A stretch of 53,792 bases of DNA from Flavobacteriales bacterium (GCA_947462255.1 CANHOA010000022.1:1-53792); one strand, 5' to 3'; counted from the stretch's first letter, positions 22,906-32,912 are shown. Notes: a model not told the origin generated them from the letters alone. A program made the numbers and translations.

Positions 22906-24546
22906 ATGCTAAAGTTACTTCGCATCGACAATTTTGTCTTGATCGATCGGGTAGAATTAGTGCTCGATAAAGGCTTTACAGTTATCACAGGGGAAACTGG
23001 CTCAGGAAAATCAATCTTATTGGCAGCAATTAATCTATTGTTGGGTGAAAGGGCTGATTTTTCAGTCATCGGAAAAAAAAGCACTAAATCATTTGTTGAA
23101 GCAAGTTTCAATATGGAAGACCGATTTATTGATTTTTTTACAGCAAATGACCTTGATCAACAACAAGATATTCTTATCAGACGTGAAATTGTTAAGGATG
23201 GTAAATCTAGGGCTTTTATTAATGATACACCTGTGCAGCTTGCTAAATTAAAGGAGTTAACGTCTTTGTTATTATCCGTTAATTCGCAATTCAACACTTT
23301 TGATTTACGGTCATCGTCCTACCAAATGGAGTTGTATGACGATATGGCGAATACAACTATTATGCGGATGAAATTTACGCATGATTTCTTAGCGTGGAAA
23401 GCCAATTGTCAAGTAATCCGGAAACTAGAAGAAAAGCGAAATCTTGAAAATTCTCAAAAGGATTACACGCAATTTCTATTAGATGAATTGAGCCAACTTG
23501 ACTTAAAAAATACTGATTATTCTATTTATGAATCTGCCCTAAGTCGAATTGAAAATGCTGATTCTATTAGAGAGGTAGCACTTCAAATGACACATTTATC
23601 GGAAGATAATGGTCCGTATTCTACCTTGTCTACGCTCTTATCCAAAATTGAAAAAATTAGTCTTTCAGATGCTAAAATGACGCAATTTGCAGCGCAACTA
23701 AAGGCAGTGTTGATTGAGTTAAAAGAAATGATGAATGAGGCTGGAGAATTAGTGAATGACATAGAAATAGATCCTGAAGCCCATAGATTGATGCTTGCAA
23801 AAATTGATGAGTTTAATCGACAATTAAATAAACATCGATTTACACACCAAAGTCAATTAGTAGAGTTGGAAAATCAATTAAAAGACACAACACATGAAAG
23901 TGAACAATTAGATTCTGAGCTTGAGTTATTACGCACTGAAAATGAAAGCGTTCATAAGAAGTTAGTTGGGCTTTCACAGCTTTTGCACGAAAATCGGATT
24001 AAAGCAGCAAGCGGAATTGAAAACGCTATCAAAGATTGCTTGCAAGAGCTAAAATTATCGGATACAGAAATTAATTTTCAACTGAGCGTAAGCGAGCTAA
24101 AAGAAAATGGAGCGTCAGACTTAAGTATTCTTTTTAGCGCAAATAAAGGCATGGTAATGACACCCATTGAAAAGGCTGCGAGTGGGGGAGAAATGTCACG
24201 GGTTATGTTGGCGCTTCAGAAAATTATCTCGGATAAAAGGAAATTGCCTACGGTTTTATTCGATGAGATTGATACAGGGGTTTCTGGTGAAGTTGCTCAA
24301 AAAATTGGATTGCTGTTGAGGGCTATGGGAGAAAATATGCAATTAATTGCTATTTCTCACCTTCCACAGGTTGCTGCAAAAGCTAACAATCATTTTAAAG
24401 TCGAAAAAGACAGCGATGGTATTGCTACTAAAACTTATGTCAAACGATTAGAAAATGAGGAAGTAGCGATTGAAATAGCGCGCTTAATGAGTGGGGAAGT
24501 AATTACGTCTGAAGCGATTCTAACCGCTAAAAACCTAATGAATTAA
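22906..24546 (+). CDS. recN: DNA repair protein RecN
   Basis: RecN is an SMC-like ATPase acting in double-strand break repair. The 546-aa product has the N-terminal Walker A GETGSGKS (29-36) in ITGETGSGKSILLAAINLLL, long coiled coils in the middle (about 150-370), the signature KAASGGEMSRVMLAL and Walker B VLFDEIDTGVSGEV, followed by IAISHLPQVAAKANNHFKV. Length is normal. It begins directly after the porD stop and is followed directly by the GSCFA gene. Confidence 0.97.
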   Translation: MLKLLRIDNFVLIDRVELVLDKGFTVITGETGSGKSILLAAINLLLGERADFSVIGKKSTKSFVEASFNMEDRFIDFFTANDLDQQQDILIRREIVKDGKSRAFINDTPVQLAKLKELTSLLLSVNSQFNTFDLRSSSYQMELYDDMANTTIMRMKFTHDFLAWKANCQVIRKLEEKRNLENSQKDYTQFLLDELSQLDLKNTDYSIYESALSRIENADSIREVALQMTHLSEDNGPYSTLSTLLSKIEKISLSDAKMTQFAAQLKAVLIELKEMMNEAGELVNDIEIDPEAHRLMLAKIDEFNRQLNKHRFTHQSQLVELENQLKDTTHESEQLDSELELLRTENESVHKKLVGLSQLLHENRIKAASGIENAIKDCLQELKLSDTEINFQLSVSELKENGASDLSILFSANKGMVMTPIEKAASGGEMSRVMLALQKIISDKRKLPTVLFDEIDTGVSGEVAQKIGLLLRAMGENMQLIAISHLPQVAAKANNHFKVEKDSDGIATKTYVKRLENEEVAIEIARLMSGEVITSEAILTAKNLMN

Positions 24547-25497
24547 ATGGAGTCACAGCGATTTTTTATTCCATTTAAACCCTCGGAATCCCAACTAAAG
24601 ATTGACTTTAACGATAACATATTCTTAATTGGCTCTTGTTTCTCAACGGAAATTCACTCCCATTTTATTCAATCTGGATTTCGTGCATCTAAGCATCTTT
24701 TTGGTATCGCTTATAATCCTGAATCTATTGCTAATCAAATAATTAAGTCAATTGATTTAAACAAAGAAAACAATATTTTCATTGATAAGCAAAATTATTA
24801 TGATTGGGAAAGCTCTAATGTTATATCTGGTTCTTCAGAAGAAGATCTTAGCGATAAACTAATGGCTACACGACACGAAATGCGAAATCAACTAATGGCT
24901 GCATCGTGTTTATTCATAACCTTTGGCAGTGCATACGCTTACCGCTTAAATGAAAATAAGCTGATTGTAGCCAATTGTCACAAACAAGCTGCTCATTTAT
25001 TTACAAAGGAATTATTGTCTCTGCAGGAGATGCAATCACTTTGGCAGCAAGCTATCAAAAAAATAAAAGACCTAAACCCTAGTATTCATATCTGTTTTAC
25101 GGTTAGTCCGGTTCGTCATGTTCGTGATGGGATTATCGAAAACAATAGGAGCAAGGCAAGGTTATTTGAATTGGTTTCTTCCCTAGAAAAATTGGAGAAA
25201 GTCGTATATTTTCCATCCTATGAGATTATGATTGATGAGCTTCGTGATTATCGCTTTTATAAATTAGATCGGATTCATCCAAGCGACGAAGCTATAGCAT
25301 ACATTTGGGAACGGTTCGGCGAAGTATATTTTTCAAAAGCAACAATAGAAATGATTGGGAAGATACAATCTGTTAGAAAGGCAGAAAATCATCAGATTAA
25401 GGAAGTTAAAAGTGCGGAAAGCCTTCATCATATTGAAGAAACGAATCGCCGAAAGAGGGAACTTTCTGTTTTAGAACCTAAAATTAATTGGGAATAG
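24547..25497 (+). CDS. GSCFA domain protein
   Basis: The 316-aa cytosolic protein has the name-giving motif IGSCFSTEI (28-36) and downstream blocks typical of the family (HLFGIAYNPESIANQI, LFITFGSAYAYRL, CFTVSPVRHVRDG, YFPSYEIMIDELRDYRFYK, DRIHPSDEAIAYIWERF). GSCFA resembles GDSL/SGNH esterases (Ser in GSCF, Asp-His in the last block), but no substrate is established. It starts right after recN. Its 3' end overlaps the convergent HD gene by 14 bases. Confidence 0.92.
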   Translation: MESQRFFIPFKPSESQLKIDFNDNIFLIGSCFSTEIHSHFIQSGFRASKHLFGIAYNPESIANQIIKSIDLNKENNIFIDKQNYYDWESSNVISGSSEEDLSDKLMATRHEMRNQLMAASCLFITFGSAYAYRLNENKLIVANCHKQAAHLFTKELLSLQEMQSLWQQAIKKIKDLNPSIHICFTVSPVRHVRDGIIENNRSKARLFELVSSLEKLEKVVYFPSYEIMIDELRDYRFYKLDRIHPSDEAIAYIWERFGEVYFSKATIEMIGKIQSVRKAENHQIKEVKSAESLHHIEETNRRKRELSVLEPKINWE

Positions 25498-26143
25498 GCT
25501 GCTTTACATTCCATTCTTCTAGAAACTGTCGAACGAAATCCACCATAACTTGATGACGTGATTCGGCTATTTCCTTTGCCGTATTCGTTTCCATTCGGTC
25601 TTTGAGTAAGAATAACTTTTCGTAAAAGTGATTGATCGTGTGCCCTTCATTCTTTAGGTATTCTTCTTTACTTTGATGCAATACGTGAGGGATTTCAGGC
25701 GAAAAAAGTGGCCTGTTTTTACTTCCGCCGTAGGCAAAGGCTCTAGCAATTCCTATGGCACCAATCGCATCTAATCGATCCGCATCACGCACAATCGATA
25801 ATTCAATCCTTCCTTTGATATCAGGAACAAATGCTCCTTTATATGAAATTTGAGAAACGATTTTAGAAACATCTTCAGCGAGTTGAGGTTCTGACCCAAG
25901 CGACAATAAAAGCGATTTTGTTTCAGTAGCTCCTTTTTCGTAATCGCCACCATTATACTTATGATCAGAAATATCGTGTAATAATGCGGCCAACTCAATG
26001 ATTTCTAAAGTACCTCCTTCTTTTTCGTGTAGCATCTTAGCTGTGTTCCAAACACGCTCAATATGATGCCAATCATGACTTCCCTCCATGTTGGTAAAAA
26101 GTGACTTAACATGATTTTTAACCTGGTCAACGAGCGTTTCCAA
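25484..26143 (-). CDS. HD domain phosphohydrolase
   Basis: The 219-aa protein carries the HD motif set: HDWHHIERVWNTAKML (23-38), AALLHDISDHKYNGG (His56-Asp57) and VRDADRLDAIGAIGIARAF with the fourth metal ligand. It resembles the YedJ/YpgQ group of small HD phosphohydrolases that act on nucleotides. I place the start at a TTG (26143), five bases after the stop of the upstream gene. A longer frame to 26236 would overlap that gene by 89 bases and add a spurious hydrophobic leader. Confidence 0.88.
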   Translation of the reverse strand: METLVDQVKNHVKSLFTNMEGSHDWHHIERVWNTAKMLHEKEGGTLEIIELAALLHDISDHKYNGGDYEKGATETKSLLLSLGSEPQLAEDVSKIVSQISYKGAFVPDIKGRIELSIVRDADRLDAIGAIGIARAFAYGGSKNRPLFSPEIPHVLHQSKEEYLKNEGHTINHFYEKLFLLKDRMETNTAKEIAESRHQVMVDFVRQFLEEWNVKQPIPN

Positions 26144-26147
26144 TCGC

Positions 26148-26945
26148 TTATTGTTTAATGAATTTGACGGTAGAACTAGCGTTGGCAGAATTAACACGAG
26201 CGTAATAAAAACCAACAGGTAGTTGGCTGATATCAATAGTTAATTGATCTGTTTGAAAAAGCACACCGCCTGAAGCATTGCAAATGACAATTTTTTCAAT
26301 TGTATGAGCGCTAGAAATGGTAATCTTATCGTTGGATGGATTTGGATATACAGTTACGGCATTCGTTACATTTACATTAATACCCGTAACATCTTCTTTT
26401 CTTGCTTCAAAATCATCAAGGTATAATTTGAAACCATCATACGTTTTATTAACGAAAGCAATGTAGATGGATTGATTATTATAACCCTGCTCACTTAAAT
26501 CAACTTCTCTAAAGGTCCATTCAAAATTTTCTTCAACAACAAACCCGATTGTATCGGTAAAACTAGTAATTAGATTATCCGTTGTAGAAAGTAAAACTAA
26601 GTAATCATCCGGAAAAGAAGGGTCATGCGAACGAGCCTCCCATGAAAAATAGTTCCCAAAGCCACCAAGCGTGATAGAAGGTGTGATTAACCAGCGACTT
26701 GCGGTATCTTGAGGTGAAAAGAATGAAGTTGATGCTGCAACTGTATCAATTGTGTTATTCGGATCAACTTTACTAATCCAAGCACTTGTAAATTCTGCCA
26801 CTACAGGTGCAGGTATATTGCCATCATTATCAATTAGGGTAAAAGTACTAGGTATTCCGTTTTGAAAATTCTCAGAAAAGATAATCGTTTGAGAGAAGGA
26901 TGAAAATGAGGCTAAAAATAATAAGCTAAGGTAAAAACTGCGCAT
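26148..26945 (-). CDS. Secreted cleaved-adhesin-like protein with T9SS tail
   Basis: The 265-aa protein has a signal peptide (residues 1-18, FSSFSQ), a choice-of-anchor J / cleaved-adhesin jelly-roll domain (about 20-175: FSENFQNGIPSTFTLID, SRWLITPSITLG, YLVLLSTTDN, LYLDDFEARKE) and a T9SS type A sorting tail of about 70 residues (VYPNPSNDKITISSAH onward, ending TVKFIKQ). It is exported by T9SS to the cell surface or medium. The binding target is unknown. It lies upstream of the HD gene and may share its transcript. Confidence 0.9.
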   Translation of the reverse strand: MRSFYLSLLFLASFSSFSQTIIFSENFQNGIPSTFTLIDNDGNIPAPVVAEFTSAWISKVDPNNTIDTVAASTSFFSPQDTASRWLITPSITLGGFGNYFSWEARSHDPSFPDDYLVLLSTTDNLITSFTDTIGFVVEENFEWTFREVDLSEQGYNNQSIYIAFVNKTYDGFKLYLDDFEARKEDVTGINVNVTNAVTVYPNPSNDKITISSAHTIEKIVICNASGGVLFQTDQLTIDISQLPVGFYYARVNSANASSTVKFIKQ

Positions 26946-26970
26946 AAAAATAATTTAAGTAAAATTACAT

Positions 26971-27435
26971 TTAATCCACCAAATTAATGAGTATATCCTT
27001 GAATTCTTGGTGAAATTTATCAAACTCTACGATTCTATTTTTTAGAAAATCATAGATAATTGGCCATTCTTCTTCTTTGAGGTAATTTACATTATTAAGT
27101 TTCCAACTAATTCGGTCAATGACTAAGCCTTCTTTGGTTTGAAACCCACGCGACCAAATACTTGGGTAATTCATTTGCGCATTGATTAAACTCATCAATT
27201 CTTCCAGTTGTTCCCAAACGATATCACGAATTCCTTGATCACTAAACTGACTATCAAAATGTAAGGCTACGCCATCTTTTTCACAGACCATCCGCAGGTA
27301 CATATGTTTAATGTCAGTAGGGTAGGTAAGCCAATTTATTCGTCGACCATTTGACGAATTAAAAGCTTTCATTTCATTTTTAAATCCATTCCAGAAACGA
27401 ATGTTCCATTCTTTTTGAGCTTCCTTAGAAAGCAT
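26971..27435 (-). CDS. DUF4268 family protein
   Basis: The 154-aa soluble protein fits DUF4268: WNIRFWNGFKNEMKAF, then INWLTYPTDIKHMYLRM, GVALHFDSQFSDQG and a late Trp-rich block. Some members sit beside or inside restriction-like proteins, but most are solitary and of unknown function. Here it follows the transaldolase gene by five bases and so belongs to the pyrG-yidC-tal operon; nothing suggests a defence role. Confidence 0.85.
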   Translation of the reverse strand: MLSKEAQKEWNIRFWNGFKNEMKAFNSSNGRRINWLTYPTDIKHMYLRMVCEKDGVALHFDSQFSDQGIRDIVWEQLEELMSLINAQMNYPSIWSRGFQTKEGLVIDRISWKLNNVNYLKEEEWPIIYDFLKNRIVEFDKFHQEFKDILINLVD

Positions 27436-27440
27436 ACAGC

Positions 27441-28097
27441 TTATTTGTTACCTTTTGCATAATCAGCTAAAAACTGCTGTAATCCTAGATCAGTTAATGG
27501 GTGATTTGCCAATGCTTTTATAGCGCTAAGTGGACCTGTCATGACATCGGCACCAATTTCGGCACAATTAATTATGTGCATAGGATGCCGAACCGATGCT
27601 GCAAGAATTTGAGTGTCGTAGGCATAGTTATCATAAATCAAACGTATTTGTGCGATTAATTCCAATCCGTTTGTCGAAACATCATCAAGCCTGCCAATAA
27701 AAGGAGAAACGTAGGTTGCACCGGCTTTAGCTGCCAATAATGCTTGTCCGGCTGAAAAAATCAAGGTGCAATTCGTTCTGATATCTTTTTCATAAAAATA
27801 CTTAATGGCTTTAATTCCTTCAGGGATCATTGGAACCTTTACAACGATATTCGGATGAAGCGCTGCAAGGATTTCACCTTCTTTTACCATTCCTTTAAAA
27901 TCAGTACTGATAACCTCCGCAGAAACTGGGCCATCAACGATGTTACAAATATCTATATAATGCTGTAAAATCTTCTTTTTTCCTGTAATACCTTCCTTCG
28001 CCATGAGAGATGGATTGGTTGTAACGCCATCTAAGACGCCTAAATCATTGGCTTCCTTGATATCATTTAAATTCGCGGTGTCTATAAAAAATCTCAT
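27441..28097 (-). CDS. fsa: Transaldolase / fructose-6-phosphate aldolase family protein
   Basis: The 218-aa enzyme of the small transaldolase class forms a Schiff base through Lys87 (VVKVPM). Other motifs are [58 protein letters not shown] and [12 protein letters not shown]. Short members are either F6P aldolases or transaldolases of the pentose phosphate pathway; in Bacteroidota the latter is likely. It lies 14 bases after yidC in the same operon. Confidence 0.95.
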   Translation of the reverse strand: MRFFIDTANLNDIKEANDLGVLDGVTTNPSLMAKEGITGKKKILQHYIDICNIVDGPVSAEVISTDFKGMVKEGEILAALHPNIVVKVPMIPEGIKAIKYFYEKDIRTNCTLIFSAGQALLAAKAGATYVSPFIGRLDDVSTNGLELIAQIRLIYDNYAYDTQILAASVRHPMHIINCAEIGADVMTGPLSAIKALANHPLTDLGLQQFLADYAKGNK

Positions 28098-28111
28098 AAA
28101 TGCTTTGGTAT

Positions 28112-29971
28112 TTAACGTTTTTTGTTTTTGAGTGCCTCCTGCTGTAGTTTTTGCATTTCTTCCAATTTCAATTGAAAGCGTGATTTTTTCTTTTCTTTAG
28201 GATTTGCAGTAAGTTTAGCCTTTCTAAGCTCCATTTTTTCTTTGAGCTTATCTTCATTCACGAAGAAGCGTTTGATAACTACCATAATTAAAATCGAAAC
28301 AAGCGTTGAAATAAAGTAGTAATAACTTAATCCAGAAGAATAATTATTAAAAAAGAAAATCATCATAAAAGGAAAAATATACATGATCACTTTCATGTTC
28401 GGCATTCCTGGCTGAGTAGGTTGTTGTACATTACCGCTATTCATATATGTAAAGAGAAGGGTAGTAGCCGCCATTAGTAAAGTAAACAAGCTGACGTGAT
28501 CTCCATAGAACCAAATATTCACCCCAAAATCCCAAATGGAATCATAAGATGAAAGATCTTCCGCCCACAAAAAAGGTTGTTGTCTCAATTCAAATGCAGC
28601 AGGGAAAAATCGAAAAACGGCCAACAGAATGGGCATTTGTATGAGCATAGGAATACAACCTGCTAAAGGACTAGCTCCTGATTCCTTATACAAAGTCATC
28701 ATCTCCGTTTGTTTTTTCATGGCATCCTCTTTATTCGGAAATTTGGCATTTAAGGTATCGATTTCAGGTTTTAGAATCTTCATTTTTACGGAAGACACAA
28801 ACATTTTCCACTGAATCGGCATTAGAATCAACTTAAGAATGATGGTAAGAATTAAAATAGCCCAGCCTATGGTTGATCCCATCGAAATGATGACATTAAA
28901 AATGGGTTGAACGGCATATAAGTTTATCCATCGAAATAAACCCCAACCAAAATTGAGGATGTCGGGATAATTTTTATTAGATGCACCGAGTATTTCATAA
29001 TCATTTGGACCAAAGTACCAATTGAACTTTGCTTCTTGCTGCTGATTAAAAACCAAGGTGAGATTTGATGCAAAGTCTTTTAAATGAGAAAATTGCTTCA
29101 TCTCGCTTTTATCATAAACAGCAACATTTACCGTACTATTATTTTTTGAGAATCCTTTTTCGGGGTGGAGAATGGAAGAGAAGTAACTTTGTTTGTATGC
29201 TATCCAGTTAAGGTCATCTTCGGCAGATTCATAATCAGCACTAGTTTCACTTAAATACGAAAAACCTTCATTCTTGTACTCATAACAAATTGTGGTAACT
29301 CTTTGTTGCTCGCTCGCTAAACGCTCTGTTTTCCTAAAGGCAGTTTTCCATTTTAACTGAATATTTTTAGAGGCTTGAGGCGAGAAACCTTTTAGGGATA
29401 TCTTGTGTTTGATATTAAACCCATTTTTCGTTAAATCATAAGAGAATTGAATGGATTTTTTCTCATTGATTGGCAACTCAAAAATGATTGACTTTGCGTC
29501 TTTTTTTAGAACAGTACATTTGTATTTAGACGTAGAAATTGTTTTATCGCCTATATCAACAAGCAATTGATTGGAGGCATCTCCACCTTTAAAGAGACAA
29601 AGAGCATTATCTTTTTTGGCAACGTAATCTTTATACGAATGGAATTTTTTCAAATAAACGGCATGTACCTGCCCACCACGATCTGTTAAATCAATTCGCA
29701 ATTGGTCATTTTCAATCGTGAATAATTTTTCTTCTGTTGAGGGGCTCAGGTATTTTTGTTCGGTAAGATTAAGCCCTACAGTTGGTTTCTTAATTTTATT
29801 TTTTTCTGCAGTTACTTTTTGCTTCTTTTCATCGACTTCTTTTTTCTTATCAGCTTGTTCAATTTTTTTATTTTCAGCATCTATTTCTGCTTGAGATGGC
29901 TGATTATAAACTGAAAACACGGTTAAAACTAAACCAAGTAAAAACAAACCTATTACTGTATTTCTATCCAT
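28112..29971 (-). CDS. yidC: Membrane protein insertase YidC
   Basis: YidC inserts and folds inner-membrane proteins with or without Sec. The 619-aa product has an N-terminal anchor ([17 protein letters not shown]), a charged Lys/Glu linker, the large periplasmic beta-domain (about 75-345), and the C-terminal five-TM Oxa1 core (about 350-575) with [20 protein letters not shown] and [20 protein letters not shown]. The tail is very basic ([14 protein letters not shown] to the end), suiting ribosome contact. It follows pyrG by three bases. Confidence 0.98.
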   Translation of the reverse strand: MDRNTVIGLFLLGLVLTVFSVYNQPSQAEIDAENKKIEQADKKKEVDEKKQKVTAEKNKIKKPTVGLNLTEQKYLSPSTEEKLFTIENDQLRIDLTDRGGQVHAVYLKKFHSYKDYVAKKDNALCLFKGGDASNQLLVDIGDKTISTSKYKCTVLKKDAKSIIFELPINEKKSIQFSYDLTKNGFNIKHKISLKGFSPQASKNIQLKWKTAFRKTERLASEQQRVTTICYEYKNEGFSYLSETSADYESAEDDLNWIAYKQSYFSSILHPEKGFSKNNSTVNVAVYDKSEMKQFSHLKDFASNLTLVFNQQQEAKFNWYFGPNDYEILGASNKNYPDILNFGWGLFRWINLYAVQPIFNVIISMGSTIGWAILILTIILKLILMPIQWKMFVSSVKMKILKPEIDTLNAKFPNKEDAMKKQTEMMTLYKESGASPLAGCIPMLIQMPILLAVFRFFPAAFELRQQPFLWAEDLSSYDSIWDFGVNIWFYGDHVSLFTLLMAATTLLFTYMNSGNVQQPTQPGMPNMKVIMYIFPFMMIFFFNNYSSGLSYYYFISTLVSILIMVVIKRFFVNEDKLKEKMELRKAKLTANPKEKKKSRFQLKLEEMQKLQQEALKNKKR

Positions 29972-29974
29972 TAT

Positions 29975-31585
29975 TTATTTTTTATTAGTCAAACTTGCAT
30001 TAATAAAAGCCACAAAGAGTGGGTGAGGAGTGGCGACGGTACTTTTGTATTCTGGGTGAAATTGAACACCCACAAACCAAGGATGAGATGGGATTTCAAC
30101 CACTTCCACCAAATTGGTTTTTGGATTTTTACCGCTTGCTTTCATTCCAGCTTTTTCGAAATCCTCTAAATAAGCTGAGTTGAATTCGTAACGATGGCGA
30201 TGTCTTTCTGAAATTTTATCAAGATTATAGGCCATTGCAACCTTTGATTTGGATTTTAGCTGACAACGATAAGCTCCTAAACGCATGGTTCCTCCCATGT
30301 TTGAAATTTCTTTTTGCTCTTGCATCATAGAAATTACTGGGTGAGGGGTCTCTTCTGAAATCTCAGTACTGTGTGCGTCTTCCAATCCCATTACGTTTCT
30401 TGCATATTCAATAACGGCGCATTGCATGCCTAAACAAATACCTAAAAATGGAATGTTTTCCTCTCTAGCAAATTGTACGGCCTCAATTTTTCCTGAAATA
30501 CCGCGAGAGCCAAAGCCAGGCGCTACTAAAATACCATCTAAGTTGGCCAACTGTTTTTGCACATTAGTCTTGGTTATCTTCTCAGATTGAATCCAATGAA
30601 CATTTACTTTTGCATCGTTAGCAACACCACCATGAATGAGGGCTTCAGAAATCGATTTGTAAGCATCTTTCAGTTCTACGTACTTTCCTACTAATCCTAT
30701 TTCTACCGTCTTACTTGGGTTTTTAAGCTTAACTAAAAAGGCATTCCAATTCGCTAAATTTGGAACCGTTTTTTTAGGGAGACCTAACTTTTCTAGGACA
30801 ACTGAATCCAACTCTTCTTTCTGCATTAAAATCGGAACGTCATAAATGGATTCCGCATCTCTTGCCTCAATAACAGCATTCATCGAAACATTACAAAACT
30901 TAGCAATCTTTCTTCGCAAGGTTAAGTCTAACTCATGTTCTGTGCGACAACAAAGAATATCGGGTTGTACCCCAAGTTCTAGTAATTGCTTAACAGAGTG
31001 TTGCGTTGGCTTTGTCTTTAACTCACCAGCTGCCGCTAAATAAGGAACGAGCGTTAAATGAATCACGATACAATCGTTTTCATATTCCCAAAGTAATTGG
31101 CGAACAGATTCTATGTATGGAAGCGACTCGATATCCCCAACTGTTCCTCCAATTTCGGTAATGATAATATCATAATCACCTGTTTTAGCAAGGAGTTGAA
31201 TGCGTTGTTTTATTTCATCAGTGATGTGTGGAATAACCTGAACCGTTTTTCCTAAAAACTCGCCACGACGTTCTTTTTCTATCACAGATTGATAAATTCT
31301 TCCGGTGGTAATGTTATTGGCTTGTGAGGTTCGAACGTTCAGGAAACGCTCGTAGTGACCTAAATCTAAATCTGTTTCAGCGCCATCGTCTGTCACAAAA
31401 CATTCGCCATGCTCATATGGATTTAAAGTTCCTGGATCGATATTGATGTATGGATCTAACTTTTGAATGGTCACAGAATACCCTCTGGATTGAAGAAGTT
31501 TTGCTAAAGAAGCTGAAATTATTCCTTTTCCTAGGGATGAAGTAACGCCCCCGGTTACAAAAATATACTTAGTTGAATTTGACAT
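29975..31585 (-). CDS. pyrG: CTP synthase
   Basis: This enzyme makes CTP from UTP, ATP and glutamine. The 536-aa protein has the synthetase domain (YIFVTGGVTSSLGKGIISAS, LDPYINIDPGTLNPYEHGE, EIGGTVGDIESLPYIES) and the class I amidotransferase domain with the catalytic Cys in FLGICLGMQCAVIEYARNV and the His-Glu pair in VGVQFHPEYKS. Length is normal. It leads the minus-strand operon with yidC, transaldolase and DUF4268, from the -7 box at 31612. Confidence 0.98.
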   Translation of the reverse strand: MSNSTKYIFVTGGVTSSLGKGIISASLAKLLQSRGYSVTIQKLDPYINIDPGTLNPYEHGECFVTDDGAETDLDLGHYERFLNVRTSQANNITTGRIYQSVIEKERRGEFLGKTVQVIPHITDEIKQRIQLLAKTGDYDIIITEIGGTVGDIESLPYIESVRQLLWEYENDCIVIHLTLVPYLAAAGELKTKPTQHSVKQLLELGVQPDILCCRTEHELDLTLRRKIAKFCNVSMNAVIEARDAESIYDVPILMQKEELDSVVLEKLGLPKKTVPNLANWNAFLVKLKNPSKTVEIGLVGKYVELKDAYKSISEALIHGGVANDAKVNVHWIQSEKITKTNVQKQLANLDGILVAPGFGSRGISGKIEAVQFAREENIPFLGICLGMQCAVIEYARNVMGLEDAHSTEISEETPHPVISMMQEQKEISNMGGTMRLGAYRCQLKSKSKVAMAYNLDKISERHRHRYEFNSAYLEDFEKAGMKASGKNPKTNLVEVVEIPSHPWFVGVQFHPEYKSTVATPHPLFVAFINASLTNKK

Positions 31586-31611
31586 TTATTAAAAATTGTA
31601 ACTACGGGAGT

Positions 31612-31619
31612 CAAAGATA
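31612..31619 (-). promoter_or_regulatory. -7 box TATCTTTG for the pyrG operon
   Basis: A perfect TAnnTTTG on the minus strand lies 26 bases before the pyrG start. Confidence 0.6.
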
Positions 31620-31683
31620 ATATAACCTTGGGAACTTTTAGCTAATATTTATTAACACATTACAATTAACTCTTTACTCATAA

Positions 31684-31799
31684 CGGTGGTTTCGAGAGCC
31701 TCAACCACCGCAAGAGCCTCAACCACCATTATTTGTTTGGTGCCTGAGGTTCTCGAAAACACCTTTATCTGTTTGGTGCCTGAGGCTCTCGAAGGCACA
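31684..31799. repeat. Cluster of REP-like palindromes downstream of the GIY-YIG gene
   Basis: Copy 1 (31684-31710) is in inverted orientation, followed by a half copy (about 31712-31727). Copies 2 (31739-31763) and 3 (31775-31799) are in direct orientation, 36 bp apart with shared flanks. Read in the copy-2 direction, all have 7-bp arms around GAG-nnn-CTC-GA. Copy 1 has arms GGTGGTT/AACCACC and copy 3 GGTGCCT/AGGCAC(A), so the arms differ but mostly keep pairing. The inverted arrangement resembles a REPIN. Confidence 0.8.
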
Positions 31800-31818
31800 T
31801 TATAATTCATTTCAATCT

Positions 31819-32112
31819 TCATTTTTTTAAATCTCTATAAGCTATAGCTAATTCAGGTAGTTTTTCACTTTGCGAATTAATTAATGCTTCTTTTTTTTTT
31901 CTACTCCAACCTTGCACTTGTTTTTCTCTATAAAAAGCCTCGTCAATTCGTTGAAATTCCTCATAGTAAACTAATTTAACGGGTAATCTTTTTTTAGTGT
32001 GATTTGCTCCTTCTCCATTTTGATGTTGCAAAAGTCTTAAATCTAAATTATTTGTGCTCCCAGTGTAAAAGGTGCCATCCGAACATTCTAATATATACAT
32101 CCATCCTCTCAC
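31819..32112 (-). CDS. GIY-YIG family nuclease (YhbQ/UPF0213-like)
   Basis: The 97-aa protein is a stand-alone GIY-YIG domain: WMYILECSDGTFYTGSTNNL (first strand and Tyr, then YTG), LDLRLLQHQNGEGANHTKKR with the conserved Arg, LVYYEEFQRIDEAFYREKQVQ with the catalytic Glu, and GWSRKKKEALI. The GTG at 32112 gives the usual (M)xGWxYIL start; an ATG four codons in would cut the family N-terminus. The natural substrate of such small nucleases is mostly unknown. It is flanked on both sides by copies of one palindrome, which suggests a mobile or repeat-linked unit. Confidence 0.9.
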   Translation of the reverse strand: MRGWMYILECSDGTFYTGSTNNLDLRLLQHQNGEGANHTKKRLPVKLVYYEEFQRIDEAFYREKQVQGWSRKKKEALINSQSEKLPELAIAYRDLKK

Positions 32113-32141
32113 AATAATTCCAAAATTGAGTTTATGTTAAC

Positions 32142-32166
32142 GGTGCCTGAGTTTCTCGAAGGCACC
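32142..32166. repeat. REP-like palindrome upstream of the GIY-YIG gene
   Basis: This is a perfect-armed copy: GGTGCCT, GAG, TTT, CTC, GA, AGGCACC. It begins 30 bases before the GTG start, that is, in the gene's promoter region. It has the same orientation as copies 2 and 3 on the other side of the gene. Confidence 0.8.
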
Positions 32167-32273
32167 AAAATATACAAATAATAGTATTGTAAAGAAGAAT
32201 TTACTGATAAAAACTGACTAACCAAATGTAATGATTTTCATCAATATTTCATATACAATTAAAAAACCCCGAT

Positions 32274-32867
32274 TTATTTTACAGATCCCCAAGTTTTGTA
32301 GTCAGAATTTTGTGTTGGACGGTTTTCTTCTGGCTCTGCAAGCGGTTCGCAAAGTAGGAGGGAGGAGTGACAATCTTTTGGTAGTGCTTGGTATAGCGCC
32401 GTACCTTCCGTTTTCCATGCAATCATTTCATCGCTAACGGTTTTAAGAATTCGTGAAGGATTACCAACCACTAGACTTCTTCTTGGAATTTCCATTTTAG
32501 AAGGAACAAAGCATAAAGCGCCAATTATAGATTCTTCGCCAACGACTACGTCATCCATCACAACAGCATTCATGCCTATTAAACAATTTTCGCCAAGTGT
32601 TGCACCATGTATCACAGCGCCATGACCAACATGCGCACCTTTGTTAAAGGTAACAGTTGTGCCGGGAAACATATGAACGGTGCAATTTTCCTGTATGTTA
32701 CAGCCGTCGCCCACTAAAATTAATCCCCAGTCGCCTCGTAATACAGCGCCTGGACCTATGTAAACATTTTTTCCTATGATTACATTACCGATAACAGAAG
32801 CTTGAGGATGCACAAAACTACTGGGATCTACCACAGGAATAAAACCTTGAAATGAATAAATCGCCAT
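32274..32867 (-). CDS. Hexapeptide-repeat protein, PaaY/gamma-carbonic anhydrase-like
   Basis: The 197-aa left-handed beta-helix protein has repeated hexads (VIGNVIIGKNVYIGPGAVLRGDW, HVGHGAVIHGATLGENCLIGMNAV). Potential metal-ligand histidines lie in NCTVHMFPG and HVGHGAVIHG. The C-terminal helical extension (about 160-197) resembles PaaY, a thioesterase-like relative of gamma-carbonic anhydrases in phenylacetate degradation. No paa genes are near, so the name is by family only. It is a single gene, divergent from the esterase, with its own -7 box. Confidence 0.88.
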   Translation of the reverse strand: MAIYSFQGFIPVVDPSSFVHPQASVIGNVIIGKNVYIGPGAVLRGDWGLILVGDGCNIQENCTVHMFPGTTVTFNKGAHVGHGAVIHGATLGENCLIGMNAVVMDDVVVGEESIIGALCFVPSKMEIPRRSLVVGNPSRILKTVSDEMIAWKTEGTALYQALPKDCHSSLLLCEPLAEPEENRPTQNSDYKTWGSVK

Positions 32868-32912
32868 CGTTATTTTTTTAAAGTATAAATAAATTTATTG
32901 CTAATTTTAAGG

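Noticed and set aside
26144..26236. Longer HD-protein start with a hydrophobic leader
   Set aside because: It would overlap the preceding gene by 89 bases and place a cytosolic HD enzyme behind a false signal peptide; the TTG at 26143 fits the family N-terminus.
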